64,000 nt of DNA, from the NCBI RefSeq assembly GCF_945906775.1, contig NZ_CAMDRE010000001.1, positions 682,001 through 746,000 of the forward strand, given 5' to 3'. The stretch is from Citrobacter sp. Marseille-Q6884. GTDB lineage: Bacteria > Pseudomonadota > Gammaproteobacteria > Enterobacterales > Enterobacteriaceae. The translations under genes and the position numbers were made by a program. Each line of letters opens with the position of its first letter. Positions within the stretch are counted from its first letter, which is position 1. Positions 18,542 through 27,288 of the stretch are shown here, piece after piece. The notes beneath the pieces are model-generated. The model was not told where the DNA came from. It saw nothing but the letters and a program-made list of their open reading frames with translations, and ran no database searches.

Positions 18542-18916
18542 ATGCGATTAACAGCCCGTAAGAAAGAGATCCTCAGCTTCTTTGAATCAGAGCACCGTGA
18601 GTGGGTAACCAGTGAAGTTGGCGCACCTCCTATTGACGTTTCCGGTGTTACTTACCTGCTGCACGGTACAAGTTGCTTTGATAAAAGCTACCAACTGGAA
18701 TCAACCCGCAGAACGCTTGAGGCAATGGTAAAAGACGGGCTACTGGAAAAGGTTATCAGCTACGAGAGACGCCAGGACACGACGCAAAGTGGGGATGGGA
18801 AAGGTGTATGGTGCAACTGCTCACGCTATGGTTTACCCGGTCAATGTAACGTTATGCGGGATGATGGCGATAACAGACGCCCCCATATCGAGGGCGAAAG
18901 CGTCAGAATTGATTAA
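18542..18916 (+). CDS. Putative winged-helix regulator of the element
   Basis: A 124-residue protein not assigned to a named family. Residues 1-75 look like a winged helix: RKKEILSFF, then ESTRRTLEAMVKDGLLEKVIS as a helix-turn-helix with wing, then a basic region with several Cys/Gly residues. It is transcribed alone on the + strand, divergently from the excisionase-like gene, across two operators, and ends one base before the convergent tail gene. The layout suggests an autoregulated switch protein; this is inferred. Confidence 0.55.
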   Translation: MRLTARKKEILSFFESEHREWVTSEVGAPPIDVSGVTYLLHGTSCFDKSYQLESTRRTLEAMVKDGLLEKVISYERRQDTTQSGDGKGVWCNCSRYGLPGQCNVMRDDGDNRRPHIEGESVRID

Positions 18917-19267
18917 TCAGTTCAGGGTGCAAGAAGGGGCAGGAAATGCAGATAAGTTTTTTGCTATCACATCTTTCATGTGTTCAGCCCAAGCGTCGAA
19001 AATGGCCATATCTGTTCCTGGCCATTTAATCAGGTAGGCAACCAGAACTTCATCAGTTAGCTTATCCTGCTGATCCCAGTCAACAATGAACTGCCGGAAT
19101 AACGCATAACCCTTCGCCGGGTCTTTGTTCTGCCATGTATCCACAACCACATCGAATGCCGGAACGGTGTAAGTGATTTCCACCGGCAGGGGCTCGTATT
19201 TTGTAGGAATGAGAACTTCGCGGGTGAATGTCTCTCCCTCTGGCCATATCTGCGCCTGATTTATCAT
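18917..19267 (-). CDS. Probable phage tail assembly chaperone
   Basis: A 116-residue protein resembling tail assembly chaperones of siphophages, small proteins that coat the tape measure before the tube polymerises. Visible are an N-terminal beta-rich part (REVLIPTKYEPLPVEITYTV) and an acidic helical part (FRQFIVDWDQQDKLTDEVLVAYL). The start overlaps the upstream gpI-like stop by 4 nt. No tape measure or tube gene accompanies it, so it should act on a helper phage's tail. Family assignment is from memory of similar sequences. Confidence 0.55.
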   Translation of the reverse strand: MINQAQIWPEGETFTREVLIPTKYEPLPVEITYTVPAFDVVVDTWQNKDPAKGYALFRQFIVDWDQQDKLTDEVLVAYLIKWPGTDMAIFDAWAEHMKDVIAKNLSAFPAPSCTLN

Positions 19268-19863
19268 TGCTGATCCTCCACGTAGATACCCGCCGATATG
19301 ATTGCTCCCCCGATACGGCGTTTACCGTAAAGCAATGGCACCGGATAGCCTTGCGCAGCAGTGTTAGTTACGCCTCCAAACGCGTATGAGGCCTTATTAT
19401 CAGCACTTTGTTTGCTTGCAAGCCCCGTAGCCTGAGGGGAAAGAAGTTGGGCTACTCCTCCTACAGTCATCGCAGTACCAGCAGCAAACATCATATTACT
19501 TGCAGCAATTCCAATGCCAGGCATCCAGATCGAGGCAGCCACAATAACAGCACCTAAAATAGTTTGTAGCACTCCTGCTTTTTTACTTCCAATTACCACC
19601 GGCACGATATGAATCTCACGCCCATTGTTCGGAAATTCCAGGTCATCTACTCCAATGTTCTTTTTCCCGACATAAATCGCATACGTTAAACCGCGAGCCC
19701 TGCTTGTATTCATGTATTTTTCGAATCCGGGAATTGTTACGGCCAGAGCCCGAAAAGCCTCATGCGTAGTCCTTACAAGGCGCTGGTGAGTTTTACCGAA
19801 GGTCTTGCCTAGCGGGCCAAACATACGGATGGTAGCAAGTGTTTCATTATTAGCTGTATTCAT
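19264..19863 (-). CDS. Lambda gpI-like tail assembly protein
   Basis: A 199-residue protein resembling the lambda tail assembly protein I family. The N-terminus has TIRMFGPLGKTFGKTHQRLV. A hydrophobic Gly/Ala-rich stretch (about 112-145, ILGAVIVAASIWMPGIGIAA) and a C-terminus with PVPLLYGKRRIGGAIISAG follow. In lambda, gpI works with gpK, gpL and gpJ to assemble the tail tip. Its presence without those partners suggests an action on helper tails. It lies directly after terL in the same orientation. Confidence 0.75.
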   Translation of the reverse strand: MNTANNETLATIRMFGPLGKTFGKTHQRLVRTTHEAFRALAVTIPGFEKYMNTSRARGLTYAIYVGKKNIGVDDLEFPNNGREIHIVPVVIGSKKAGVLQTILGAVIVAASIWMPGIGIAASNMMFAAGTAMTVGGVAQLLSPQATGLASKQSADNKASYAFGGVTNTAAQGYPVPLLYGKRRIGGAIISAGIYVEDQQ

Positions 19864-19876
19864 TGTTTTACTCCTG

Positions 19877-21538
19877 TCAGATACCGTTAAATGTCGCCAG
19901 CCGTTGTTTGTGGCTGTCGCTCATATCGAAAGCAAAATCCTCATGCTCAGCCTGGAAGGTACCGAACGCCATTAGCGCAGATACAGCCGGGTCTATCTTG
20001 TTGGAGGATTTCTTCTTGTTGGGCTTAATGTTGGCGTTAGCGTCGGACTCCATCACCACGTTACCAATCGCCCAGGCCAGAACTGGATCGCCACGGTGGC
20101 GCACCACTCTGCGATTAACGAACACCTCAAAGGATTTCGCTACCGGACTGAATTTGAGATAGGTTTGCGGGAACGGCTCCACATCGAGGCCCGCCCCCTG
20201 TAGCTGGGTGCGCAGGTGCGTGGCGTTCCACGTATCGAAGCCCACCAGCCGGATATTGAAGGTTTCAGCGTCGCGCAGAATATCGTCACGGATACGGTCA
20301 TAGTCGATGCAGTCACCGGGTGTGGTGCGTATCCATCCCGCTTTTACCCACTGCCGGTAGATGGCGCGGTTTTTGTTGGCGACGTTAAGCAGCTGCGCTT
20401 CCGGCAGATAATGACGAGTAAGGAGTCTGATCTCCCTGTCGAACGGGAACGCATAGCTTACGCTGGTGATGTCGCTGGTAGAGGACAGGTCAAACCCGGC
20501 ATAACACTCCATTCCGGCCAGATCGACTTCGGTATAGTCGAGAGCACAGGCATCCCATGCACCGGCGCCCATCCACGGCGTGGAGCCCTGACACCAGATA
20601 TTGAAACGTTTGGTCAACATTTCGACCCACTGCGACGGTATGCCCCGCGCTTTCTGGATGGTGGACTCCAGTTTCGCCGCATCCACGGACACATGCAGAT
20701 TAGGGTTAGCCTTGATCCACTTTTCCGGCTGTTCAACCTCGCTTTCGTCGTCCAGCTCGTAGATCAGGACAAACAGTGAATCGTTGTTCTCTTCCCCGGC
20801 CAGAATCTGACAGCAGTAGTCATAATGCTGCTTACATGCTGAGACAACGTTACTCCCGGCGGTCGTGATGGCGAATAAAATCGCCTCCGGACGTGCGCCC
20901 ATACCCAACTCAAGCGCGGAATAAACACCGTTATCCGGGTGAAGGTGGTATTCATCGACAATCGCCAGGCTGGGGTTAGTCCCCTCAATGGTGGCCGCTT
21001 TCGCCGCCAGCGGCTTTAACAGGCTGTTGCTCTTCGGGAAAATGACCTTATGCGCCTGGATATTAACGCGCTTTTTCAGCGGTTTTGACAGCAGGCACAT
21101 CTGGCGGGCATCGTCGAACACGATTCGGGCCTGATCACGACTCACCGCCGCCGTGTAGATATCCTGCTGGCCCTTCTCCATCACCAGAAACCAGTTAGCC
21201 AGCATGGCGGCTACGGTGGATTTGGCATTCTTGCGCGGCACCTCAATAAAGGCGCTGCTGTATTTGCGGCGGCCTGACTCCCTGACCTTAAAGCCCAGCA
21301 GGTTAGCAAAGGCGAACTGCTGCCAGGGCTCAAGCTCGATAGGCTGGCCCCGCAGCGGGCCTTTGACGTGTGGACAGAGCCGGGAGAACGCGATAAACCG
21401 CTCCACGGTTGCCGTATCGAACTCATAACGGGGGTCATTCAGGTCTGAAAAGTACCTTTCAACGGCCTGTTTTACGCGCTTACAGGCCGGAATTTCACCG
21501 GATTTAATGGCGTTTGCGTAATCATTCCAGACGGTCAA
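19877..21538 (-). CDS. terL: Terminase large subunit
   Basis: The ATP-driven DNA packaging motor and nuclease, 553 residues. The variant Walker A is VPRKNAKST (100-108), typical of this terminase family, and Walker B is SLAIVDEYH (190-198). The C-terminal nuclease domain has acidic residues in YAGFDLSST and in NKIDPAVSALMAFG. The start codon is TTG at 21538, overlapping terS by 17 nt; no in-frame ATG is close. It forms the packaging module with TerS and HNH. Confidence 0.93.
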   Translation of the reverse strand: MTVWNDYANAIKSGEIPACKRVKQAVERYFSDLNDPRYEFDTATVERFIAFSRLCPHVKGPLRGQPIELEPWQQFAFANLLGFKVRESGRRKYSSAFIEVPRKNAKSTVAAMLANWFLVMEKGQQDIYTAAVSRDQARIVFDDARQMCLLSKPLKKRVNIQAHKVIFPKSNSLLKPLAAKAATIEGTNPSLAIVDEYHLHPDNGVYSALELGMGARPEAILFAITTAGSNVVSACKQHYDYCCQILAGEENNDSLFVLIYELDDESEVEQPEKWIKANPNLHVSVDAAKLESTIQKARGIPSQWVEMLTKRFNIWCQGSTPWMGAGAWDACALDYTEVDLAGMECYAGFDLSSTSDITSVSYAFPFDREIRLLTRHYLPEAQLLNVANKNRAIYRQWVKAGWIRTTPGDCIDYDRIRDDILRDAETFNIRLVGFDTWNATHLRTQLQGAGLDVEPFPQTYLKFSPVAKSFEVFVNRRVVRHRGDPVLAWAIGNVVMESDANANIKPNKKKSSNKIDPAVSALMAFGTFQAEHEDFAFDMSDSHKQRLATFNGI

Positions 21539-21878
21539 GCTCGTCCTCCTCTTCCGTTTCTACCGGATTACGGCGGCGGCTTACCGGATCAAAGCCCAGC
21601 AGCGACGACATTTTTATGAGAATTTTTTCGGCATCCGCTTTTGCACTCAGTGCCGGGTTACGGCTCTCACCGCCCTGGCTGTTCACTATGCTAAATCCCC
21701 GCGTGGCAAGGTCTTCCACGGCTTTGCGGTACATCGAGTAATTGACGCAATACAGCTCAAGGTTGTTCCAGTCGGCAGGCGTAAGATCACCGCGCTCCGC
21801 CAGCTGCTTCGCTTTTGCTTTCCACTGCTGCGCCGCGATTTCATCAAGGTAGGCGGGCGGTTTGGGTGGTCTTGCCAT
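21522..21878 (-). CDS. terS: Terminase small subunit, P27 family
   Basis: The DNA-recognition subunit of the packaging motor, 118 residues. The N-terminus MARPPKPPAYLDEIAAQQW and helical core (LTPADWNNLELYCVNYSMYRKAVEDL) are typical of P27-family small terminases. The C-terminus is acidic and overlaps the terL start. The upstream gap (21879-22006) may contain cos. Confidence 0.88.
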   Translation of the reverse strand: MARPPKPPAYLDEIAAQQWKAKAKQLAERGDLTPADWNNLELYCVNYSMYRKAVEDLATRGFSIVNSQGGESRNPALSAKADAEKILIKMSSLLGFDPVSRRRNPVETEEEDELDRLE

Positions 21879-22006
21879 AACTTACTGTTTTCCTGTCTGT
21901 TTTATTTTCAAAAAAATCGCCGCGCGTAAAAATTTGAGGGGGCGGGTGGTTCTTCGCTGAGAGGGGTTTGTCCTGAAAACCTCCCCCACCCCGTCCATGC
22001 GCCCTG
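21879..22006. other. Candidate cos (packaging start) region between the HNH and terS genes
   Basis: A 128-bp non-coding stretch with G-runs and an AT-rich part next to terS. In HK97 the HNH gene is the last gene and terS the first, so cos lies between them. The same neighbours here make this the expected site. The nick positions cannot be read from the sequence. Confidence 0.45.
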
Positions 22007-22159
22007 TCAGTGGTTGCGGAAGCATTCCATAAGCTCTCGGTCACGCTGGCTCATGCGCTTTACTACGGGCTTCGTGTGCGCTCTCTGTCTGGCTGGTTGC
22101 CATGCCTCGCGCTGCTTTATCAGCCCACTAATCAGGCGCTGCTGTTCCTGCTCAGTCAT
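22007..22159 (-). CDS. Small protein of unknown function in the packaging module
   Basis: A 50-residue charged protein (MTEQEQQRLISGLIKQ start). The ATG at 22159 overlaps the HNH stop by 8 nt; a longer frame opens inside HNH but that start is less likely. I recognise no family. Its place between HNH and terS suggests a packaging accessory. Confidence 0.5.
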   Translation of the reverse strand: MTEQEQQRLISGLIKQREAWQPARQRAHTKPVVKRMSQRDRELMECFRNH

Positions 22160-22595
22160 TGTTTGCCTCATAGATCCAGTCGGTGCGATGACGTGCTGCT
22201 TCTTCCTGCTCACGAAACTTACCGGCTTTACGCTGCTGCTTCGTCACCGGGTCTGTTGTTGTTGTCTTCCGGCCATGACAGGCAGCGCATAACTGCTGGT
22301 GATTACTGGCTGGCCAGAACAGCACATCGGCTTCACCCTCGATAGGAATGATGTGATCGACGATAGTTGCCGATGTATAGACTCCAGCCTTGAGACAGTG
22401 GACACATAGCGGATTGGCTTTCAGAAAATGACGACGGTATTCGCCCCAGCGGTTGGAGTAACCGCGCTCTGTCCGTGTACCTCTTCGGCTGTCGCTTTGT
22501 CGGCGGGCATCCCGCTTATGCTCATCACACTTGCCGGTCTTCACCCGCCTATTACATCCCGGCTCGGTGCACCGTCGCATTGGCTGCCACGGCAT
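22152..22595 (-). CDS. HNH endonuclease of the packaging module
   Basis: A protein of 147 residues like HK97 gp74. Zinc-binding Cys pairs are in CTEPGCNRR, NPLCVHCLKAG and LCAACHGRK, and the HNH core begins at TIVDHIIPIEGEADVLFWPASNHQQLC. In cos phages such proteins work with terminase to cut cos DNA. The start at 22595 (MPWQPMRRC) overlaps the connector's stop codon as TGATG; a longer frame to 22628 is less likely. Confidence 0.88.
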   Translation of the reverse strand: MPWQPMRRCTEPGCNRRVKTGKCDEHKRDARRQSDSRRGTRTERGYSNRWGEYRRHFLKANPLCVHCLKAGVYTSATIVDHIIPIEGEADVLFWPASNHQQLCAACHGRKTTTTDPVTKQQRKAGKFREQEEAARHRTDWIYEANND

Positions 22596-22888
22596 CAGTA
22601 CACCCCCACATCTCGGTAGACAGACCACAACGCAGAGACAGCCATCGGTATCTCTTTGGCGTCGGTGTCACCAATCATCGTGCGGTACTCATACAGCTGA
22701 GAAACGTACATCAGACAACCGATCTTGATTGCAGGGGTGAACTCCAGACCATTATCGAACCGCTTGCCGATATGCTTCTGACAGACCTCCAGCGCTGCCT
22801 CGATGTACGCCTGTATCAACGTATCTTCGTAATCATCATCAATACGGCAGTGCAGCTTTGCTTCTGCCAGGGTGATTGAATCAACCAT
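22595..22888 (-). CDS. Head-tail connector, HK97 gp6-like
   Basis: A 97-residue helical protein (MVDSITLAEAKLHCRIDDDYEDTLI) of the gp6 connector family. The motif pattern of N-terminal residues, then IQAYIEAALEVCQKHIGKRF, is characteristic. It forms the ring under the portal that receives the tail. The start at 22888 follows a strong GGGAGGA site, so the longer frame to 22978 is not used. It overlaps the head-closure gene by 8 nt. Confidence 0.85.
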   Translation of the reverse strand: MVDSITLAEAKLHCRIDDDYEDTLIQAYIEAALEVCQKHIGKRFDNGLEFTPAIKIGCLMYVSQLYEYRTMIGDTDAKEIPMAVSALWSVYRDVGVY

Positions 22889-23219
22889 TAAAAATTCCTC
22901 CCTTACAAAGCAATTCAAGCCGGGTATGGTCTTTGTCGGGAATAACAGCATCAACCGAATAGGCCATGCCGCGGGCATTGGGTGAGCTCCATAGAAGGCG
23001 ATAACCGGCCAGGATGTCTGGTCGGTAACGTATCCAGATGCGGGTGGTGATTTGGTTCATGATCGCGCCGGACGCGATAATTTCTTTACCACTCACGTCA
23101 GCGATATCCGCCCATACCGTGCACAGGTCTTTCCATTCTTTAATTACCTGGCCTGAGGGCGACTGCCTGGATACATAGTTCTGTACCGTCACCCGGCGTT
23201 TCATACTACCCGCTCTCAT
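22881..23219 (-). CDS. Phage head closure / head-tail adaptor
   Basis: A 112-residue beta-rich protein of the head-tail adaptor family (SPP1 gp16 type): MKRRVTVQNY, then WKDLCTVWADIADVSGKEI, then RIWIRYRPDI. It closes the filled head and presents the tail-docking surface. It overlaps the portal stop by 4 nt. This protein would be a main determinant of which helper tails fit. Confidence 0.85.
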   Translation of the reverse strand: MRAGSMKRRVTVQNYVSRQSPSGQVIKEWKDLCTVWADIADVSGKEIIASGAIMNQITTRIWIRYRPDILAGYRLLWSSPNARGMAYSVDAVIPDKDHTRLELLCKGGIFNG

Positions 23220-24451
23220 TCGTCACCTTCCTTGCCGTCTTTGCTGATCTTCACTTCCTGCTTCCATGCCTGGCTGAATTCGTCACCACCTTCACGCGGT
23301 GGCATCCCCTCACGCTCTCGGGCTTCGTTCGGGTTCATGATCCCGTTCTTAATACCGCGCTCATAAGTGGCATAACGTTCGGTTGGCGTGGCGCGGAGAA
23401 GGTCAGCAGAGTCAAACTCCACCTGATAACGGGTTCCTGGGACGGGGGAGGCCACCAGCAGCGCAGATTTGATTTGTTGTTCGAAGTTCGCCAGCCACGG
23501 GCGCATCGTCATGGTAAGAAAGGCGCGGCTCGCTTCGCTGAAATTGCTGTAGGTGCTGTTGCTGTATTCCTGCAGGAAGATAGGCGACACGTTGAACATC
23601 CGGGCAATGTCTTCAATAGTGAAGCGACGGGAGGCCAGCCACTCGGCATCCTGATTACTCATGCCCAGCTGCTTATAATCCATTCCACCTTCAAGAATCG
23701 GCGTTTTCCCGGCGTTTCTGGCACCCTTGTAGCGCTCCAGCGCATCCAGAGCCTGTTTGCCTTTCACGCTGTCGAGCCAGTCAGCAGTAGTGACCACCCC
23801 CGCCGCCATCATTCCATCTTTCATAATGCTAGCGCCGTGGCGCTGCTGAGCGAGTCCTAACCCCAGCGCCTCTCGGCAGACGGTGATTGGCGAACGCCCC
23901 AGAAAACCATCATCGGTCGAGTAACGCAGGTGCAGAATCTCTTCCTGCAAGTAGGTGCGCACTGCCCCGGCAAACGGCTCAGTAACAGTGTATTTGTACT
24001 TATGCTGGCCGATACGCTCAGGAACCACCGCCCCCGGCGCATACGGATGCAGGGATTCCGGCTGACCGTCGCGGCCCCACTGGATCACCGCATAGGCGTT
24101 ACCGTTCAGCAGACAATGGCGCATCATCGTGCGCTTGAACTGGTAAGGCGTCTGGCAGTCGTTCGGCTGCTCGTTCAGAAGAAAATCCACCGGGTGATTG
24201 CTCAGCCATTCTCGCGCCTCACGCCCGTTATCGTTACGCACGCGGTAGAGGTAGCAGGGCATTGTTGCCACTGCCTCACTGATAACTGACACGGCGTTCA
24301 TCACCGCCGGCAGAGATTCCGCAGTACCAGCAGACACATATTCGCCTGATCCGGTATTTGGAATCCCTGCCATCGCCAGAAACTCATCAATCGTCATGCT
24401 GCGCTGTTCGGATAGCTCAGATTTACGGCCAAAAGGCCAGATATTCCACAT
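23216..24451 (-). CDS. Portal protein, HK97 family
   Basis: A 411-residue portal, the dodecameric ring at the capsid vertex through which DNA enters and leaves. Recognisable parts are the N-terminus MWNIWPFGRK, the ALPAVMNAVSVISEAVATMP-like region (with ESLP), and the WLASRRFTIEDIARMFNVSPIFL segment of HK97-type portals. It lies between protease and adaptor; its ATG follows the protease stop almost directly. Confidence 0.95.
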   Translation of the reverse strand: MWNIWPFGRKSELSEQRSMTIDEFLAMAGIPNTGSGEYVSAGTAESLPAVMNAVSVISEAVATMPCYLYRVRNDNGREAREWLSNHPVDFLLNEQPNDCQTPYQFKRTMMRHCLLNGNAYAVIQWGRDGQPESLHPYAPGAVVPERIGQHKYKYTVTEPFAGAVRTYLQEEILHLRYSTDDGFLGRSPITVCREALGLGLAQQRHGASIMKDGMMAAGVVTTADWLDSVKGKQALDALERYKGARNAGKTPILEGGMDYKQLGMSNQDAEWLASRRFTIEDIARMFNVSPIFLQEYSNSTYSNFSEASRAFLTMTMRPWLANFEQQIKSALLVASPVPGTRYQVEFDSADLLRATPTERYATYERGIKNGIMNPNEAREREGMPPREGGDEFSQAWKQEVKISKDGKEGDE

Positions 24452-24452
24452 A

Positions 24453-25013
24453 TCACAGCCCCGCTAAGTCAGCCCAGCGGCGGCGGTTATCGCCAGCGCG
24501 GCGCAGTTCAGGATGTTGGGAGAAAAGCGACCGGTGCGCAATCTCCACGCCGGACTCAGGGTAAGCAGGCATAGAAGTAACGGTGATTTCGCGTAGTTCA
24601 GCAGTGATGACGGTTCGTGTGTAAGGTAATTTCGCTGTATCCCAGAAATCTTTTGACGCACGGAAACCAAAGCTCATGCCGGAAATGTCACCGCGCTCCA
24701 CCAGCTCCAGTACATCATTCCCAAGCTGGGTATTCGGCGGGGTCAGCTCGAAGCGCAGCCCGGTATCGTCTTCGGACAGCACCAGCGTGCCGGATTTAGT
24801 GCGTCCCAGTAGTTGGGTGTAGTTATGCTCATACAGCGCACGCACATCGCTACCGGATGCCAGGCTGTCTTTAAACGCCCCCGGCGCGAACTGCTCACGA
24901 AATTCATCCCAGATAATTTCTGACAGGCTGTTCCATCGCACGGCATAGCCCACCAGCTTTTTATTGCTGGCGCTCAGATCGGAGGTGCGTATTTCAAAAT
25001 CTATTGTTTTCAT
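24453..25013 (-). CDS. Prohead protease, HK97 gp4-like
   Basis: A 186-residue serine protease of the U35 family that trims the scaffold domain of the capsid protein during head maturation. The probable catalytic His is H63 (YEHNYTQLLGRT) and Ser is S114 (ISGMSFGF). The start MKTIDFEIRTSDL is preceded by a short gap from the capsid gene. Confidence 0.93.
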   Translation of the reverse strand: MKTIDFEIRTSDLSASNKKLVGYAVRWNSLSEIIWDEFREQFAPGAFKDSLASGSDVRALYEHNYTQLLGRTKSGTLVLSEDDTGLRFELTPPNTQLGNDVLELVERGDISGMSFGFRASKDFWDTAKLPYTRTVITAELREITVTSMPAYPESGVEIAHRSLFSQHPELRRAGDNRRRWADLAGL

Positions 25014-25064
25014 TACTTGACTCCACAGAGGGCAAAAAGGGGCCGAAGCCCCTTAAACGTCAAA

Positions 25065-26231
25065 TCAGGAACCGGAGCCGGAAAGCTCAAGCACCTTGAT
25101 GGCGTTGGAGTCCACCACACCACCGCCCAGGTATTTATCGGTATGCACCTTGTAGAAACCAGGTTCGGTGATGTTGTCGGGGCGGGTACGCACGCCAGTA
25201 GTGTGATCCACGATAAAGTAACCGCGCTTAAAGTCCCCGACTGCCAGGAACGCTTCACCCGCAGCCGCATCAGGCATGGTTTCCAGATATTGAACCGGAC
25301 GGCCAAGGAGGGTATCGGGAGAGTCAGCGACGAGACGATCACGCCAGATGTAATCCCCGTTGCCGTTTTTCAGCTTTTGCAGCGTAGCGGCAGTGTTGGA
25401 GTTCATCACCCATACGGCATTTTTACGGTATTTGGCTTTCAGCTTATACAGCAGGTCGATCAAGCCATCAGAGGAAACGGCAGCAGCTTCCATTTTCTCC
25501 AGCGTTCCGAACGGACGGGTTTTATCGCTGGTGGCCGCACGCGGATAGGACAGGAACCCTTTGGATTTTTTATCACCGTCGCCGTTAACAAAGTCGGTTT
25601 CTTCGGTAGCAGTGAAGGTGTCGGTGATTTCGGAAGACAGCCAACCCAGAATATCAACTTCGGAGAAGTCGAGAATTTCCTGAGTGGTTTTCGGGTAGGC
25701 GTAGATCGGGTTGAGTTTGATATCAACGCGCTCCATCTTCGGCGTGCTGGTTTCGGTACGTGCTTCACCTTCGGTACCGCGATTAACGGTAGTACCGCCC
25801 ACAGATACCAGCTTCTGGTATTCGTTGGTTTTGGTGGTCTTCACCGTGGCGATGGAGCGCATAACGCTGTCATCCTGCAGCTGGCGCATAATCTCTTTGT
25901 CCAGCTCAGGGATAACGGTATAACCGCCATCAGCCTGCACCAGCGTGGAGAGAGAGCGAGTATCCCCAGTCATGATGTAGTGGCGCAGCTCGTCGTTGCT
26001 TACTGGCTCACCTTCGACGGAAGTACCAGGCAGATTGCGCAGATCGTCGGCGACGGCTTCAAGACGGGTGATTTCAACTTCAAGCGCATCAGCCTGGGCG
26101 CGGAGTTCGTCGAACTTTTTGCCCTCTTCTTCGTTCAGACTACGCTTCTCAGTGTCGGCTTTGTCCAGCATGGAGCGCATCCGCGTTTTGAGGGCGGCTT
26201 TCTGCTGGCGTAATTCGAGTAGTTTCTTCAT
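25065..26231 (-). CDS. Major capsid protein, HK97 gp5 family
   Basis: A 388-residue capsid protein. Residues 1 to about 65 are a charged coiled coil acting as an internal scaffold (delta domain). The HK97 fold follows, beginning near TLVQADGGYTVIPEL, with KTTQEILDFSEVDILGWLSS and the C-terminal TGVRTRPDNI. Removal of the delta domain by the adjacent protease is expected. It is first in the structural operon, behind a folded leader at 26260-26365. Confidence 0.95.
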   Translation of the reverse strand: MKKLLELRQQKAALKTRMRSMLDKADTEKRSLNEEEGKKFDELRAQADALEVEITRLEAVADDLRNLPGTSVEGEPVSNDELRHYIMTGDTRSLSTLVQADGGYTVIPELDKEIMRQLQDDSVMRSIATVKTTKTNEYQKLVSVGGTTVNRGTEGEARTETSTPKMERVDIKLNPIYAYPKTTQEILDFSEVDILGWLSSEITDTFTATEETDFVNGDGDKKSKGFLSYPRAATSDKTRPFGTLEKMEAAAVSSDGLIDLLYKLKAKYRKNAVWVMNSNTAATLQKLKNGNGDYIWRDRLVADSPDTLLGRPVQYLETMPDAAAGEAFLAVGDFKRGYFIVDHTTGVRTRPDNITEPGFYKVHTDKYLGGGVVDSNAIKVLELSGSGS

Positions 26232-26259
26232 GGAGTGGTTTCCGTAACAATTAACGTTG

Positions 26260-26365
26260 AGACGTGAAACCAGCGCTTAGGAGAGGAGGCCGTTAAATCT
26301 TTTTCTGCCTCTCGCAGGCTGTACTCGCTACAGCTTGATTTAACGGCCAGTGGCGGCTCACGTCT
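26260..26365 (-). promoter_or_regulatory. Folded leader upstream of the capsid operon
   Basis: Within the 260-bp gap before the capsid gene are nested inverted repeats: outer 8 bp (26260-26267 with 26358-26365) and middle 12 bp GGCCGTTAAATC (26288-26299) with GATTTAACGGCC (26337-26348). Inside are two small adjacent hairpins (26307-26319 and about 26319-26333), both with a CTCGC loop (GCGAG on the minus strand). This may be a regulatory RNA, such as an antitermination site or a translational control element. Confidence 0.6.
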
Positions 26366-26491
26366 GAGTGCCACTCTTTAAGATATGGATCAAATTATCG
26401 ATGTAAATAAGGTATTTTTACTCCGAACATCCTTGAAAGATAACACACAAATAATTTACAAAAAGCAATGGTCAAAATGATGGGGATTCAC

Positions 26492-27232
26492 ATGACAAAA
26501 GAGATTCTTGCCGTTCCGGGTGTACATCCATCCCCGTTGTACAAAAGAACCTATAAATCCGTTCAAGATATTGATGAAAAATTAACCAAGCTGATTCATA
26601 GATGGCGATTTTTCAATGCGGGACCGCCTATGAAAGTTACTGCATATGATGGAACAGAAATCTGCTATCAAGGTATGGCCTTTAAAGGTTCTCCCGTTGA
26701 TGTTTTTTGGAGCGGCTTTATCGGCCCTTACATTGAAAATTACTCAGTGAATGTATTAGAGCAGACATCAGCCTTGGCAATTGAATGCCAATTTTCAATA
26801 GAGGAATCCATTGAAGAAGCTAAACGCCTATTACTTGTAATGGTTCGCAGGCTTTACCATGAAATGGCCGAGACTGATAAAATTTTAAGAGGAGATGGAT
26901 TTTCCTTCCCAGAAAAGAAAGATGTCAGCGGTTACATTGAAAATATGTCCCAGAAGATAAAAGAACATGCTGAAATAGAAAAACTGAAAAAACCACATCC
27001 AAATCACAACATATTCAACATAGATACCGTAAATAGCATATATGCGCAATTTGGTACAAGTAATAGCATTAATACTCAAGAACTCAGAGAGTTCTTCACA
27101 ATAATCGCGTCTTCGGGTGAAGATGAAGTTATCTCCCTCTCAAAAATACTTCTGAAGAGCGTTATGTCAAAGAATTTACTGAGCAAAGAAAAATATGATT
27201 TTCTAATATCTATTTTTAAATCTCAGCCATGA
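26492..27232 (+). CDS. Cargo gene A, unknown function, with a Q-F-G motif module
   Basis: A protein of 246 residues that I do not recognise. An N-terminal mixed domain (about 1-95) is followed by a helical, charged part (100-170). Then comes a short motif NIFNIDTVNSIYAQFGTSN (173-191) and a helical C-terminus. The same module ends the next gene. The ATG at 26492 follows GGGG at good spacing; an upstream ATG at 26468 has no ribosome site. The gene is AT-rich compared with the head genes and opposite in strand. Its place in a satellite suggests phage defence or interference, which is inferred. Confidence 0.7.
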   Translation: MTKEILAVPGVHPSPLYKRTYKSVQDIDEKLTKLIHRWRFFNAGPPMKVTAYDGTEICYQGMAFKGSPVDVFWSGFIGPYIENYSVNVLEQTSALAIECQFSIEESIEEAKRLLLVMVRRLYHEMAETDKILRGDGFSFPEKKDVSGYIENMSQKIKEHAEIEKLKKPHPNHNIFNIDTVNSIYAQFGTSNSINTQELREFFTIIASSGEDEVISLSKILLKSVMSKNLLSKEKYDFLISIFKSQP

Positions 27233-27288
27233 CTATTGCTTATTAAGCATTAAGTAACTTAAACAAAGCTACCAAAAGGAGTAAAATT

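Noticed and set aside
22007..22213. Start of the small packaging gene at 22213
   Set aside because: That start lies within the HNH coding sequence; the ATG at 22159 overlaps the HNH stop by a few bases like the other genes of the operon.
25017..26213. A 398-codon plus-strand frame
   Set aside because: It lies exactly antisense to the major capsid gene. High codon bias of that gene keeps the opposite frame open.
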